Positions 10,609 to 22,488 of a stretch of DNA of 64,000 bases are shown here, piece after piece. Below the pieces are notes generated by a model. It worked only from the letters and a program-made list of their open reading frames with translations. It was not told where the DNA came from and did not search any database. Position numbers and translations under genes: made by a program. Positions within the stretch are counted from its first letter, which is position 1, and every line of letters starts with the position of its first letter. The DNA comes from Oikopleura dioica (lineage: Eukaryota; Chordata; Appendicularia; Copelata; Oikopleuridae): assembly GCA_907165135.1 (NCBI GenBank), contig OU015569.1, forward strand, positions 5,766,001 to 5,830,000, read 5' to 3'.

Positions 10609-12203
10609 TCATAATTCTGCGAATTCTAGCCGAGAATCTGTCGTAGAATCATCATCGTTTTCCTCATTTTGTTGGACCAAATCTTCAGCGTCCTTTGGTT
10701 CATTCTTTATTCGTTTTTCGAAGCGCCACGTTTCTATATGAAAGCCCAGGAGACCCCCGAAAATCACGAAGTATGATATCAAATAGAAATAGTCAAAGTT
10801 TTCGTCAAAGACAAAGATGCCGAATATTAATGCATACACATCTGCGGTGAGAAGACCAAGGTTCGTGAAAACGGCAGAGGTTAAGAAAAACGCGACTAAA
10901 CTGAGTGAGGAATTTTTCTTTTTGTCGATTACTACCGGGCATGAGACTATAAAGAAGGAACATGCATATCCAGAAGCAGAAGAACCAGCCGAAGGCGGTG
11001 AGATTCAAATCGGAATTTGACAACACTGATGCAAGCTCATCTCGTTCGAAAAGATAAAGTTGGATCCCGGAAAAATTGTTCCGAAGAGACCAAGCTGGCT
11101 CAAATATTCTAACGTCCCGTTCTGTGAATGTTTGACGATGTATTCCATTGCCGTATTGCTGGTAGCATACAAGAAACAAGCGATGATGACGAGAACAGAT
11201 CCTAAAACTTAACAACACGGAGATACAGAGATAGTTATACCTAGCCACTCTGCGCCGATCCCGTCTTCTGGCGAGTTTGAAACATCAGCGTAGATCATCA
11301 AAGCAACTCCTCCAAGGACAACAACGATGAGCAAGTAGTGAATTTTTGAGTATTTGCGTTGGAGGAAGATTAACGAGAAAACGAATACGAAAAAGAGTGT
11401 GGCGGAGTCGAGCATTTGAACTGACGTAATCGAAGTGTACTGATACGCTTTGACGATTGTGTAATTGGCTTCGAAGTCGATGAGTGCTAGAATCGCGTAC
11501 TTCCACCAACCAGCTTTGAGCAATGACAGGTTTTTTTTTATATTGCACAAAGCTTGGGAGTCAAATAACTCCGAATACGGATATCGTAGAATGCCCCAAA
11601 AGTGCTCAAAATGTAGCTCAGGGTCTGACCTATTGTTTGAAGTAATATGGGAAATTTTCGGTCACGTGGTCTACCAAAAATTACGTCATCAACGCCGAGC
11701 TCGCCAATTTTTCCAATATCGGCCCAATTTTGGGAGTCTAATAACTCCGAACATAGATATTGTGGAGGTTCCCCAAATGGCTCAAAACGTAGCTAGAGTT
11801 CCAAACTATTGTTTGAATGAGTTTCAAAGTCATGTGACTTGGTCATCCCTTTTCTAGAGGGGCCCGAAAATCGCTTGTGCAATATAAAAAAAAACCTGTC
11901 AATGCAGAGAAAGAGGTTTCTGTTTTATAAATGTAAACCGGAATGTAGACCAATGCGATCAGGACGTACGTTCCAAAGGATTGAAATGTTGGACTTTGTT
12001 GGTTCAAAAGGCGCTTCGTTGAACGTCTAAATTTGGTTAGGAATGAAGACAAATGCAAATCTTTATTCAAACCTTTTGAACCAAACTCAATCAACACTAT
12101 AGGTGCCAGCAAGATAGGTGGAGGATACCGCAGTGCCGGCAATCAAAATCGACAAGATTTGCGTGAGCAAAAGAGGCCATATTGCACTGACCGATATTTC
12201 CAT
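10609..12203 (-). CDS. SLC35F2: Solute carrier family 35 member F (SLC35F1/F2-like)
   Basis: A ten-helix transporter of the drug/metabolite superfamily. LLLTQILSILIAGTAVSS, then SPTFQSFGTYVLIALVYIP, then WWKYAILALIDFEANYTIVK and AYQYTSITSVQMLDSATL follow human SLC35F2 closely; that protein is a queuosine/queuine-type carrier in the literature, so substrate here is inference. The C-terminal tail is acidic (NEENDDDSTTDS). The ATG follows TTTTAAG by one base. The intron between LTA and GWWKY is 382 bp, unusually long here, and coincides with a terminal-inverted-repeat element. Confidence 0.87.
11521..11904. mobile_element. Terminal-inverted-repeat element occupying an SLC35F intron
   Basis: The ends are inverted copies of about 29 bp: 11521-11549 and 11875-11904, both reading TGACAGG followed by a T run and ATATTGCACAA in the inward direction. 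The interior holds two diverged direct units of about 95 bp, beginning at about 11555 and 11732 (both GGGAGTC-AATAACTCCGAA-like). The host intron runs 11514-11895 in the minus direction, so its GT donor lies inside one terminal repeat. No transposase is encoded. Target duplication cannot be defined with confidence. Confidence 0.7.
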
Positions 12204-12342
12204 TCTTAAAACCAAAATATTTGAGCGAATATAAGATAACGATTCGAGCGTATTTCAAACAGAAAGAACACCAAATGATGAACTTAATAAACCTAGGTGC
12301 AGTTTATATCTGCGAGAGATGCTTTTACTTTCGATCAGCCTT

Positions 12343-14909
12343 TCACTTGTCGTTTCCTTCCTTATCCGAATCTTCTTCATCTTTTAATTGATCAAGAAAG
12401 ACGCACATTTGTTGTAGGTAAATCAATAAAAAAAGGCTCGCGCCTATGGGCGCACGGGAGCCCATAAGAGGCCAAAACAATAATTTCTTGAACCGATCCT
12501 TCATCATCGTCGCTTGACTCATCCTCTGAGGATGAAAAGGTATCTTCGGGAATTGAATACAGAATGAGCTTCTGGTTGTTGGGATCCTTGAGAAGAAGAT
12601 ACTTTCCTTGACTCAACTGCATGCACTCGTGAATAATTGCCCTAAGCACGGCCCAAGAGTTTTCAAGCTGCAGTTGCATCTGAGCAGCAAACTGTGAGGG
12701 CGTGAATTGCGAAACTTGGAGTACGGAGTGTTCCTAGCGATTATTATGAAAAAGTTGATAACATACTGTATATTACTCTGTTGTTTCGCTGGCTGTTTCG
12801 TGAGATGTAAGCGAGTTTCATCAGAACGGCGCCAGCCATGACTGCCTGACAAGTCCATTTGGCGAGCTTGCAGTTGTTGTTCTTCATTTCTGTGGCCAAA
12901 ACTGCACCAGGCTGCTGCTCAAGTTTTTTACGCCAGTCCCCAGTCACTAAGTAATGATAAAGAAGCAATAAAAATGATTTATAAATTACTTTTGGAGTCC
13001 CATTCGTTCAAAGCCCGCACAATAGCGAAGCCCTTGGCACCGGTTTTCTTGTTTTGAACGACAGCATCGACGGTGGTTCTGGCAACAAGAGTGTACTCTC
13101 CGAGAGTCCACTTTCGGTAGCGGTAACCTGCAGAGGCGATTCGATCCTTTTTCATGCCGGGATCGATGTAGGGGTTCTTGTTCGCGAGGTCGGTCCACTC
13201 TCCCTGTCTCAGACATTGTTGACCGAAAACTAAAAGAGGGTTGCGCATGATAAACTCTCTTTGAAAAACCTTTGTTAACGTAAGTAGCTTCGAGGGTAAG
13301 ATTTCTGGGATCGTTGATGCCGGTGTTGTTCTCTTCACTTGGGGGGTCGTTTGCTGTCTCGTTGACAGAAATCTTATCGATGTTTGACGTAGCGCGCTTA
13401 TCGAAGAAAAGTTTATCGCCGATTCTTCTCACAATGATATCCCAAGGGATGACGGACCTGCCAGCAGTCATCAAGGTTGCCAAAATGTGGTCGGTGGCGA
13501 AGACCTGGCCCTTGTGACGGCTTTCTCGGATGATGGGATCGTCGGTGGTGGTATCGGCACAGGTGTTGAAATTTCGGTCCGCGGAAGACTTCTTCATTGG
13601 TCGCTCATTCTAATTATAATAAATTCATAGCGAGGTCAAATGTTCATGGCTACCTTGGGTGTGATTCGATCATAAGTAGAGTCGTAAGCTTCGACAGAAC
13701 CACAAGTGTAGAGATCTTCCCCACGAGGAAGCTCATTCATACGCAGCGTGGCGAGTTGAGAAAAGTCGATCTCGCGGAGAATGTTCCAATCTTCACCAAC
13801 TTTAACGGAGGCATCTCTACGCTTGTCAAATACCGGGTTTTCCTTATAAAGCATATGCTTTGAGAAATGAATATTTAACTTTTTTTTATGATTTGATAAA
13901 CAAGCTATAAAACCCGGTGTCATTGTTGAAGCGTCGTGGATATCTGCTATTCCTAGAGTTCCAGTTTCTACCTCCACGGCCGCCTCTATTATTGTTCCAC
14001 TGTCGGTTGTCGTTACGACCCCAACCGTGATTCTGACCTCGACCAGCCCAAGCGGATCGAACTAAATATCGTCGTAAAACAGATTCTTCGAAAACATTTG
14101 ATTAGGCGAAGACTTAGCCAGCGGATGATAAATATTTTCAGAACATTTATTTGGCGAATCAATTGGGCATCAAATCGGTGCCGCACTCTTAGGCTTATCT
14201 CATTGACTCTTTTGCCATTGATAGTTAAATAGTAAATGACGATGTACGAAAGGTACGACAGATACAGGACATACCGGTGAAAGCAGACTCAAATCCGGAG
14301 TTAAGCCGCCACTAAGGCCCTCCAAGCTTGTGATTGGTCGATGGAAAAAAGATGTCTACAGGGGGTGGAGACATGTTTGAAATCCCGGGTAAATGCTTGC
14401 TTTCACCGGTTTTAAGTGTCTCCCATCACATTTAATGCGTAACTGATAAATTAATTTGCCAATTAGGATGCCGATAATATGACTTACCGTCCTCAAATTG
14501 AGAAATATTAACTAAAAAATGAGTCCGTGAAAAACCAAACGAGAGACGTCAGTTCTCCTTCTATGTAAATACCTCGCCGAGAGAAGGGGAATCTTGAGTG
14601 GCTTCGAGACTTGGTGTTGTCGACGAGTACGTAAGAGGTGTCATCGTCTTCGTAGTAGTAAGTGTACTGGTGGTTGCTGGCGAAGGTAGAAGTATACTTA
14701 TTCGCATACTTGCGGTCAGTGTACGTAGCACCAGTCCAGTCAGAAACCTACAATGAAAAAGCTAAGTGGTCGAAGCCAATAATTACTTTTCCAAGACGAT
14801 CAGTCTTGCCAAAAGGTTGGTAAGGCATATCCTTAAACTTCTCCGGGACTTGGCAGGGGCCCCAGCCATTAGCATTCACTTGTATCTCTGGCGCACTGAA
14901 TTCGGCCAT
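12343..14909 (-). CDS. EIF3D: Translation initiation factor eIF3 subunit D
   Basis: The start [19 protein letters not shown] and the block [20 protein letters not shown] match eIF3d, the cap-binding subunit of eIF3. Later blocks include [20 protein letters not shown] and [17 protein letters not shown]-type sequence. The acidic C-terminus ([13 protein letters not shown]) follows the family. Unlike human eIF3d, the segment after the [11 protein letters not shown] block is Arg/Gly/Asn-rich ([20 protein letters not shown]). A 24-nt in-frame microexon is possible near 14488-14511. The last intron has an uncertain donor. It lies 40 bp downstream of NUDT21. Confidence 0.93.
14273..14410. mobile_element. 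MITE-like element in an eIF3D intron
   Basis: A 138-bp segment has perfect 13-bp terminal inverted repeats, ACCGGTGAAAGCA at 14273-14285 and its complement at 14398-14410. It sits inside the 426-bp eIF3D intron (14062-14487), about ten times the usual intron length here. The interior is non-coding and no clear target duplication was found. Confidence 0.6.
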
Positions 14910-14949
14910 GATTACACGATCTCTGAATATAGAAAAATTAGTGGTGCGT

Positions 14950-15806
<857 letters not shown>

Positions 15807-15888
15807 TCTAAGGAATGGTAGCAAAATCTAAGATCATCTAAGAAAATATATGTGTTTATTATAGAAAATAATCTCAAGGCAAAATAAA

Positions 15889-17002
15889 TTAGTTCTCAAG
15901 CTTGTCGTCGAGCTTGATATTTTGAAGTGTTGGAATGTTTAGCTTTGATAGATCTTCATCGTCGGGAAAATCGAGTTCGCATTTGTAAGCTGAATTTTTG
16001 ACATACATATTTTTCTAATTCCGATACCTTTATGCCAATTCGCCCGAAGATCCTTGAGCTCAGCTTCCATTATGTGAACGTTTCGACGGAGCTGCTCGAC
16101 TTCTGCCCGATCGGTTTTGTTAATGCTTGTTATTCTTTCGACATAGTTTCGAGTTTTCACCAGGAACTCGGGATCTTCTATAGGAGGTATTATAGGAATG
16201 ATGTATTCTGGAGTGAGGTAAGGAGGATTTTCTATCTGCTGCATAGTTTTGCCATGTTCCTCGTCGAATTTCTTTTGAAAAGTTGATATCTCCAGACGAT
16301 CTCTTACTGCACCAAGGTTTTTGTACTGACGAATCCCAAGCACATATTTGTCAAAATTCTCGTTCGATGCCGTGAGCCTCGCTATCTCTGTTGACAACGA
16401 CAGAAGTTGCTTCTCTCGCGTGGTTTTTCGCTGCGCATGTAGACGCATGCGTTTCAAGAAAGAAGTTCGATTATAGTCGTAAAACTTGTCACTAAGAGTT
16501 TATTAATTATACAAAGAATTGTTGATATTTTACCGGGATCTGTTTAGTTTGTCGAGCGCGTTTTGAGTGATTCGGGTCCTCTCCCAAATTTCGTGATTTT
16601 TGCTTATCTCTTCTAATGTTGCTATTTCTGTTTTCAGTGCCTCTATTTCATCCTCCCACATTTTAATTTGCTCACTTAATTATTATGGCATCACGTCAAA
16701 TAGTATCCACTCTTACGTCATATAATCATATTGATAGATAACGTGAGGTTCAGGGCTCTTTGGTGGAGGTCGCGGCTTGACGACTTTGGGTACCCAGTAA
16801 TGGTTGCATTTGGTCGAGCAACTTTCGCGAAGTATTTTTGATGTCGTTGTTGCAGTACCAGCTGCACCTTGAAGCCTGAAAATCTCGCTCTCAGGAAAGA
16901 ATGAGTCCTGTCGCACCTTGGAAGATAGAAGTGCGCATCTTTGCCAGGAGTAAACGACCCGAAACTATACGGCTCCAGTCCCGGGTCGAGCCGGTTCCTC
17001 AT
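15889..17002 (-). CDS. Coiled-coil protein, unrecognised
   Basis: The protein begins MRNRLDPGLEPYSFGSFTPG, one base after a TTGTTCAG acceptor. The N-terminal third is rich in aromatic residues and Pro (VVKPRPPPKSPEPHVIYQ). The rest is predicted coiled coil (MWEDEIEALKTEIATLEEIS, later LLSLSTEIARLTASNENFDK) with a Pro-rich break (PPYLTPEYIIPIIPPIEDP). Possibly cytoskeletal or ciliary, but no family was identified. It lies 78 bp downstream of FAM98 and 82 bp upstream of NUDT21. Confidence 0.68.
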
Positions 17003-17080
17003 TCTGAACAAAAGATGCCATTACTCGCTTGAAGAATGAATGAGTAACTGTGGCCTACAGAAATAATGTAAAAAATTGAA

Positions 17081-18537
17081 CTAGCTAGAAAAATTGCCCC
17101 TTCGGAATCCTCCTCGATGACCTCCACGGCCACCACGTCCGCCGCTATTGTAATACTCGCGCCCAGCGAACGACCGACCTCCACTTTTATCCTCAGAAAC
17201 GTATTGTGGACGCGGGTCTTCAATTTCAACATAATCAAACATTCAACGAAAAATCATCTACCATTATAACTAGAACCATTGTATCCTCCTCTATTGCTTC
17301 CTCTGTGCCCACCTCCGCGATTTCCACCTCTTCCTCCTCCACGGCGATCTGAACCAGGTGGTGGGGCTTGTCTTTCAAGGAATAATTCAGGAATAATTGC
17401 TAACTAGAAGAAGAAATAAAGATGTTTTCCTGTCCTAGATGACCATTTAGGCATGTTTCTTTTTGCTTCCTGTTGCGCAAAAGTCTCATTTTCAACTGGG
17501 GCCATTTCCGTAACACGGCCTATAAAATATTTTAAATATCAATAAAAAAAGTTCAATGGAAACCTCCTCTGTCGGCGATTTTTCCAAGCATCCGATGCTT
17601 GTTGATATCTGCGTTTATTCTAGTATCTCCAGAGGACGTCTTTGTCGAAACAAGAATGGTCTCTTTCGCCGCCAAACATTGTCCGACTGTAATAGTCGGC
17701 TTTTTCGACATATTTGATAGCAGTTGATTTGATAATGCTGGAAGATATTTTAATGCGACGAATTGTGTCTTTGGCTACTACCTAAAACATCTTCCTTCTT
17801 TTCTTTTCCTCGACCAGCCCAGATGAAGGATTGCAAAGTGACGCGGAGCCGAGTGAGGAGCATTTCACGTCTGTTGCCATACTCTTTGACAAGCAAACTG
17901 TTCAGTTGCTTGAGACGAATAAAATGCATGGGCGTCAATTCTTGAGTGATCATCTCCTAAAAACACATTTTATTATCCAACACGTTAAAAATAGATCGCT
18001 TACCTTACCGATAACATCTGAAACCAGTCGCCCCTTCAGGATCGTGTCGATCTTTTTGTTAATACCCGTGAATAACTGCTGACTGGTGATTGTTTTCGGC
18101 GGTTTCTGCATCTTTAACATCTTGATTAGCCCCTTCATCTGCTGATAGCCTTCTTTGCCAGCATGGTCAAGCACACCATTGTCTGATACGTCCATTTTCG
18201 TCTGTCCATAAATTTTCTCGGCCTGGATTTCTGAGGCGAGATACGTTAGCAAACAAACTTTGTTCTTTGTCTCGACAAAGCGCTGTTCATACGGCCCAGA
18301 ATAGATCCCGTCGTAAGGACACTCAAGCTCGCGTAAAACCGACGAAACATCTGCTGCAAAGTCCTCAGCGTTTTGCGCACTTTGGGAGATAGGCTCAAAG
18401 CATTTGTTGTATTTGTGCAGCTCTTCGATCAATGACTTCACGGTGGCCATGAACTCGCTCGTGGGTGGCGCGTTTTCCACGAGACTGGGCGAAAAATTGA
18501 AGCCCAGTCCAGTAAGCTGCTTCTTGACATCGTCCAT
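17081..18537 (-). CDS. FAM98: FAM98-family protein with RGG tail
   Basis: The N-terminal part (MDDVKKQLTGLGFNFSPSLV, ELECPYDGIYSGPYEQRF) and the middle (REMLLTRLRVTLQSFIWAGR) match FAM98A/B, subunits of the tRNA-ligase and DDX1-related complexes. The exon after the 17766 donor continues in frame through KKPTITVGQCLAAKET and KIADRGGRVTEM, again as in FAM98, then an RGG-rich tail ending at 17081. What could look like a separate RGG gene at 17081-17711 is thus the FAM98 C-terminus. The start follows GTTTCAG by one base. Confidence 0.9.
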
Positions 18538-18688
18538 TCTGAAACTGTTGGCACCACGTGATTGAAAAAGCAAGATTCTCGGTCCAAGAAATATGTTTAT
18601 AAAATGTTTAAATATTTATGGCTTTACTACTGAATTGTCTCTTTATTGCACAATGCCATCTCGAAGGTCAGAAGGTTAAACAAGTTAT

Positions 18689-19279
18689 CTAATTGAGGTA
18701 GTTTGCAAGTTTGAAGGAGATAAGGTGATTCAAAACCAGCGGACTGCCCCAGGCGAATAGGAGCGCGATAAACTAAAACAATGCTCAGAACTTCTATTTG
18801 ATAATTGAAGACTTTACCATGAGAAGCTTTGAGTGGTTAGTCACTTTTTGAGATTGCGAAGACAAGCCCTTTTCGATCAGATAGAGTCCAGCAGTACCGA
18901 GCATGATGAGTAATGAAACAACCATTCCTTTATTGAACATTTTTCCAAAGATATTTTCTTTATTTTTACCTTCTAACATGTATTGTCCATTCGGTCTTTT
19001 AGCGAGAAATAGAACTGGGTGAATGATTCCAGTCACTGGATCTGATTTCTTAGAAAATCAAAAAAGATGATTGCGCGGTTTTAAACGTAGTACCTGTCCG
19101 TAAGTTAACGGTGTGTTGACAATGTTATAAATCATTCCCGAAATCGAGAAAATGAATATAATTGTCTTAGGCATCCATGCAACTTTGTTCAAAGCGATCT
19201 TCATTTTTCCACTTTGCCCGTCAGCTCTTGGCAGTAAAAGCTCTCCTGGGAGGCAAAATAAGTCGATCAATGCATTCAT
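18689..19279 (-). CDS. OSTC: Oligosaccharyltransferase complex subunit OSTC
   Basis: About 150 residues in short exons. The blocks MNALIDLFCLPGELLLPRA, GIIHPVLFLAKRPNGQYMLE and the final helix ending KLANYLN match OSTC, which links STT3A oligosaccharyltransferase to the Sec61 translocon in the ER. Three to four hydrophobic segments are visible. The last exon keeps frame only when the 42-bp intron after SKLLM is removed. The start follows GCTTTAG by one base. Confidence 0.87.
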
Positions 19280-19380
19280 ACTAAAGCGAAAGCTCAAGTT
19301 TTTAAAAGTGTAATTATAAAAATATATTTCAAGTACGAAAATAGTCATCTACAGCAAAATGTTGATAATGCAGCACAGGT

Positions 19381-21850
19381 TTAGTTGAACAGTTTCGAGT
19401 GAAAATTATCGCGACGGGGTTTAGTGGCTGGGTTGAGTTGACCGAGAGCTTGAATTGCTGCTGGTCCAACGTTAATGTTCGCTTCTCTCATCATCAGATT
19501 GAAGCGGAAACGCTGATCCTTCATTAACTAAAATATTCCTTTGAAATCATCATCTGATTTTTCAGAAGCTACCTGAGAAGTAGTGTAAGTCTGAATGTAA
19601 TTTATTGGGTCTCGGTCGAGTTTAGTCGCAATAATGCGTTCAGACCAAGCGGCAGTGTTTTTCACCGCTCTTGTCGGATCGCGATCGCCTTCTACCCTGA
19701 CTTTCTTACGGAGCCGTTCCAAATTATCAAGCCGCTTCTTCTCGGCTTCTTCTTTTTCCCTCAATTGAGCTCGAGCAAGTTCGAGTTTCTCCTGACGAAT
19801 GCGTTCTCGTCGATCAGCAGCTTCTCGAAGAATAGGGAGTGATTCCATGAATTCTATTTTTTTCTGGAACTCAGTTGCGTCTCGCTGAAAAAAAGTATAT
19901 CGAAGGTTCTTGAATACGAAGACTTACATGAATCTCAGCTAACTTTTCTTTTTCTTCGCGCTGTTCTTGGAATCGACGGACTTTATCCCTCTTTTCTTCG
20001 AGAAGTTTCGTATTTCGCGCTTCTTCTTTTTTCTGCTGCGCCTTTAGCTTCGCTTCAAGCCCTTGAAGATACTCGCTCATTTTTCGGATTTCCTCTTCTC
20101 GCTCTGATTTCAATTCAGAGAGACGTTGGTGAATTTTGGAACGATGCTGGTCAAACTTTTCTCTTTCGATTAAGCGCTCTTCCAAGCTAACTTCGAGCTC
20201 GTACTGTTCATCCTTTATTTCGTCGATGCTGTTTGCTAGTTGGAACAGAAACGCGCGCGTTTGTTCTTGTGTAACCGATACCCGGATATTCTGTTGTCTG
20301 CAGCTCTCGAGAAGTCTTCCGAGCCTAGGTCTAGGATGGGGGGTGATCGTTGGAGATCCGAAATGAGGCGCTCGAGATGAATCACCGATGAGTGGAGCGC
20401 GGGTTGTTTGGATCTCCAGCGCGCGGAGATCGAAGCTCGATCTCCAAATGAATCCCAGGGATTTTGTCGATCTCCAGATTTCGGTGATCGAAGCTCTGAA
20501 TTTTCTCGAGCGTGGATTTTTCTCGAGCGTGGATTTTTCTCGATTAAATTCATATTTTGCAGGTACTTTGCGGGTCAGTATCTCAGAAAATATTAGTTTC
20601 TAATGCTAATCTTCAAGAAATTATCGCTCACCCACCGAGCTGAGTCTTTGGAAATTGAAACCGTACCAATTTTAAAATTATGTGATTTCAAATGTTGAAA
20701 AATTTTGAAAACCATCTTATTGAGAAAAATACTCGAGCAGAGATAGTAAATAGTACATTTTTTATCCAAAATTACAATCCATACACTTGATTTGACAAAA
20801 GATTTGAAATCTACGCTGGAGAATAAGTATTGTCTGAGATTTTTAAGTTGATCCGGTCAGTCGCTTCTGATATCAGTAGACTGGCAGAAGATTGTTTTAA
20901 AGTGACTCATCCGACTTCGGGGATAAAAAAATTTTGGATCTCCAAGAAGTGGAGATCGAGAGTGGTGATCGATCACCGCAATTTCGGTGTGGAGATCGCG
21001 CGGATCTCCACGCAATCGGAGATCCAAACAACCCGCGCACCACTCATTGGTGATTCCTCTCGAGCGCCTCATTTCGGATCTCCAACGATCACCCCCGATC
21101 CTAGACCTAGTTCCGAGCTCCGTTAGATCCAAGTTGTTGTCGATAAGCTTTTTCGCGACGAGGATTCGCCTCAAATCACTGGAGAACATAACAGCATTTT
21201 CTTGTGAGCCTGGCTAAAATCATAATCCAAAAAGTAATCAACAATCTCATTACCCAAATTGCTGAGATGAAACTTATCCATTTCTTTGTCTGAGTCGATG
21301 CATTTCTGAGTTCTTGCTGAAGTTCGTCCTGCTTCATATACTCATTGTTGACTTGCTCGAGGGAATCTGCACTTGCCAAGAGGAATTCCACCAGTAAAGC
21401 TTCAGATATATCGCTAGAAATGTCGATAAACTTATCCCAAAGAAATTCGGGTATTCGCGGCGCAGCCGTTTCTTGTTGATCCTCGATCGCTTCCAACTGA
21501 GCAGCGATATCAGCTTCAAGGTGCTCTTCGTGCTCTGAGAAAATCGCCAGGTTGTGTTGAAGCGCTTCTGGAATAGCGGGCGGCTCTATGAGTTTGAACT
21601 TCTCGGGGAGGATTACGAGTTTGATGTCGTCGTCTAGCTGAGCGCTAAGCCGCTTCTCTTTGATGGAAAGCTGCTCCCACGAGTCCATCCAGCGTGCTCG
21701 ATGGCGAACAAAGAATTTACTCATTTCACGAGCTTTTGAATTTAATCCCTTCATCCTATTTGCAGAACTCATGTGCTTCCGGCGCGCCTGTAGCTGCAGC
21801 CTTGCCATTTGATCATAGTCGATCGGCGTGATTTTCTTTTTATAACTCAT
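19381..21850 (-). CDS. CCDC148: Coiled-coil protein CCDC148-like
   Basis: The C-terminus (DRDPTRAVKNTAAWSERI, then MKDQRFRFNLMMREANINVG and PATKPRRDNFHSKLFN) matches human CCDC148, and most of the protein is Glu/Lys/Arg-rich coiled coil. The start MSYKKKITPIDYDQM follows TTGTTCAG by one base. The gene is interrupted at 20325-21110 by a terminal-inverted-repeat element. Removing the element and one copy of its 8-bp duplication restores an uninterrupted frame LTELGRLLESCRQQNIRV. Whether the element is spliced out needs RNA evidence. Confidence 0.8.
20325..21110. mobile_element. Terminal-inverted-repeat element, CTAGGTCTAGGAT family, copy 1
   Basis: A 786-bp non-coding element with long inverted ends starting CTAGGTCTAGGAT on both sides and continuing for about 90 bp with good pairing. 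The direct 8-bp flanks TTCCGAGC at 20317-20324 and 21111-21118 are a perfect target duplication. The interior is rich in GGAGATC and CTCGATC words. It lies inside a CCDC148 coding region. Ends plus 8-bp duplication suggest a hAT-type or related cut-and-paste family, mobilised by a transposase not seen here. Confidence 0.88.
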
Positions 21851-22480
21851 TCTGAACAAAACAACCATATATATTTTTCATTAGTTTAAAACATCATTTT
21901 TCAATTGAAAACCGTGGCCGATTGATCTGACAGAACAGGCAGTGAAAAAAAGAAAAATGCTTATTTCTATAAAGTAGAAGGGAAAAGCTGCCAAAAAGAT
22001 TTTTAAATGAAGATCTCGATTTTCATTCCCCATCCGTTTCGTCGAGTATACGTTGTTGTAGCGCAACCGATTTTCGATCGATCCTCCACAATATATTGAC
22101 GACGTAATAAAGCTCATACCGCTCTTTGAGTTTCATTCTTAGATATTTCAAGTATATATTGATTCAGTTTTGACGAATTGCTTGGAACAAAACAACCACG
22201 GTTTTTTTCGTAAGTTTTATTACTTTTGCAAGATAGAACAACTTTCAATTCAAAAGTCTATCTTATAAGGCAAGAGGTCAGTTGGTGAGACTCAATTTTT
22301 AAAAAATTATATGGCGCAATGTTTGATAGGCAACAGAGTACACACAGTCCAATTCGAATGTACCGTCCCTACAAGAGAAAAAAATAACTGATGATTGAGC
22401 AGAAATTATTAAGCACACAAGGTAGAGAAAAAATAAGTGAAGAGCAATTAAAAAGAGAGAAAGAGGGAAGTGAGGATCTA
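21851..22480. other. Intergenic stretch upstream of CCDC148
   Basis: About 630 bp of AT-rich sequence between the CCDC148 start and the hAT-type element. It contains two similar short words (AACAAAACAACCA) at about 21858 and 22185. No convincing gene, RNA or repeat is seen. It presumably contains the CCDC148 promoter or outron. Confidence 0.4.
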
Positions 22481-22488
22481 TTTGGGAG

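Noticed and set aside
17081-17711. Separate RGG-protein gene with its own ATG
   Set aside because: Joining to the FAM98 exon at 17766 gives the family-specific continuation (PTITVGQCLAAKET), so it is the FAM98 C-terminus.
20830-21126. Plus-strand frames of about 98 codons near 20.9 kb
   Set aside because: They lie within the inverted arms of the CTAGGTCTAGGAT element and mirror each other.
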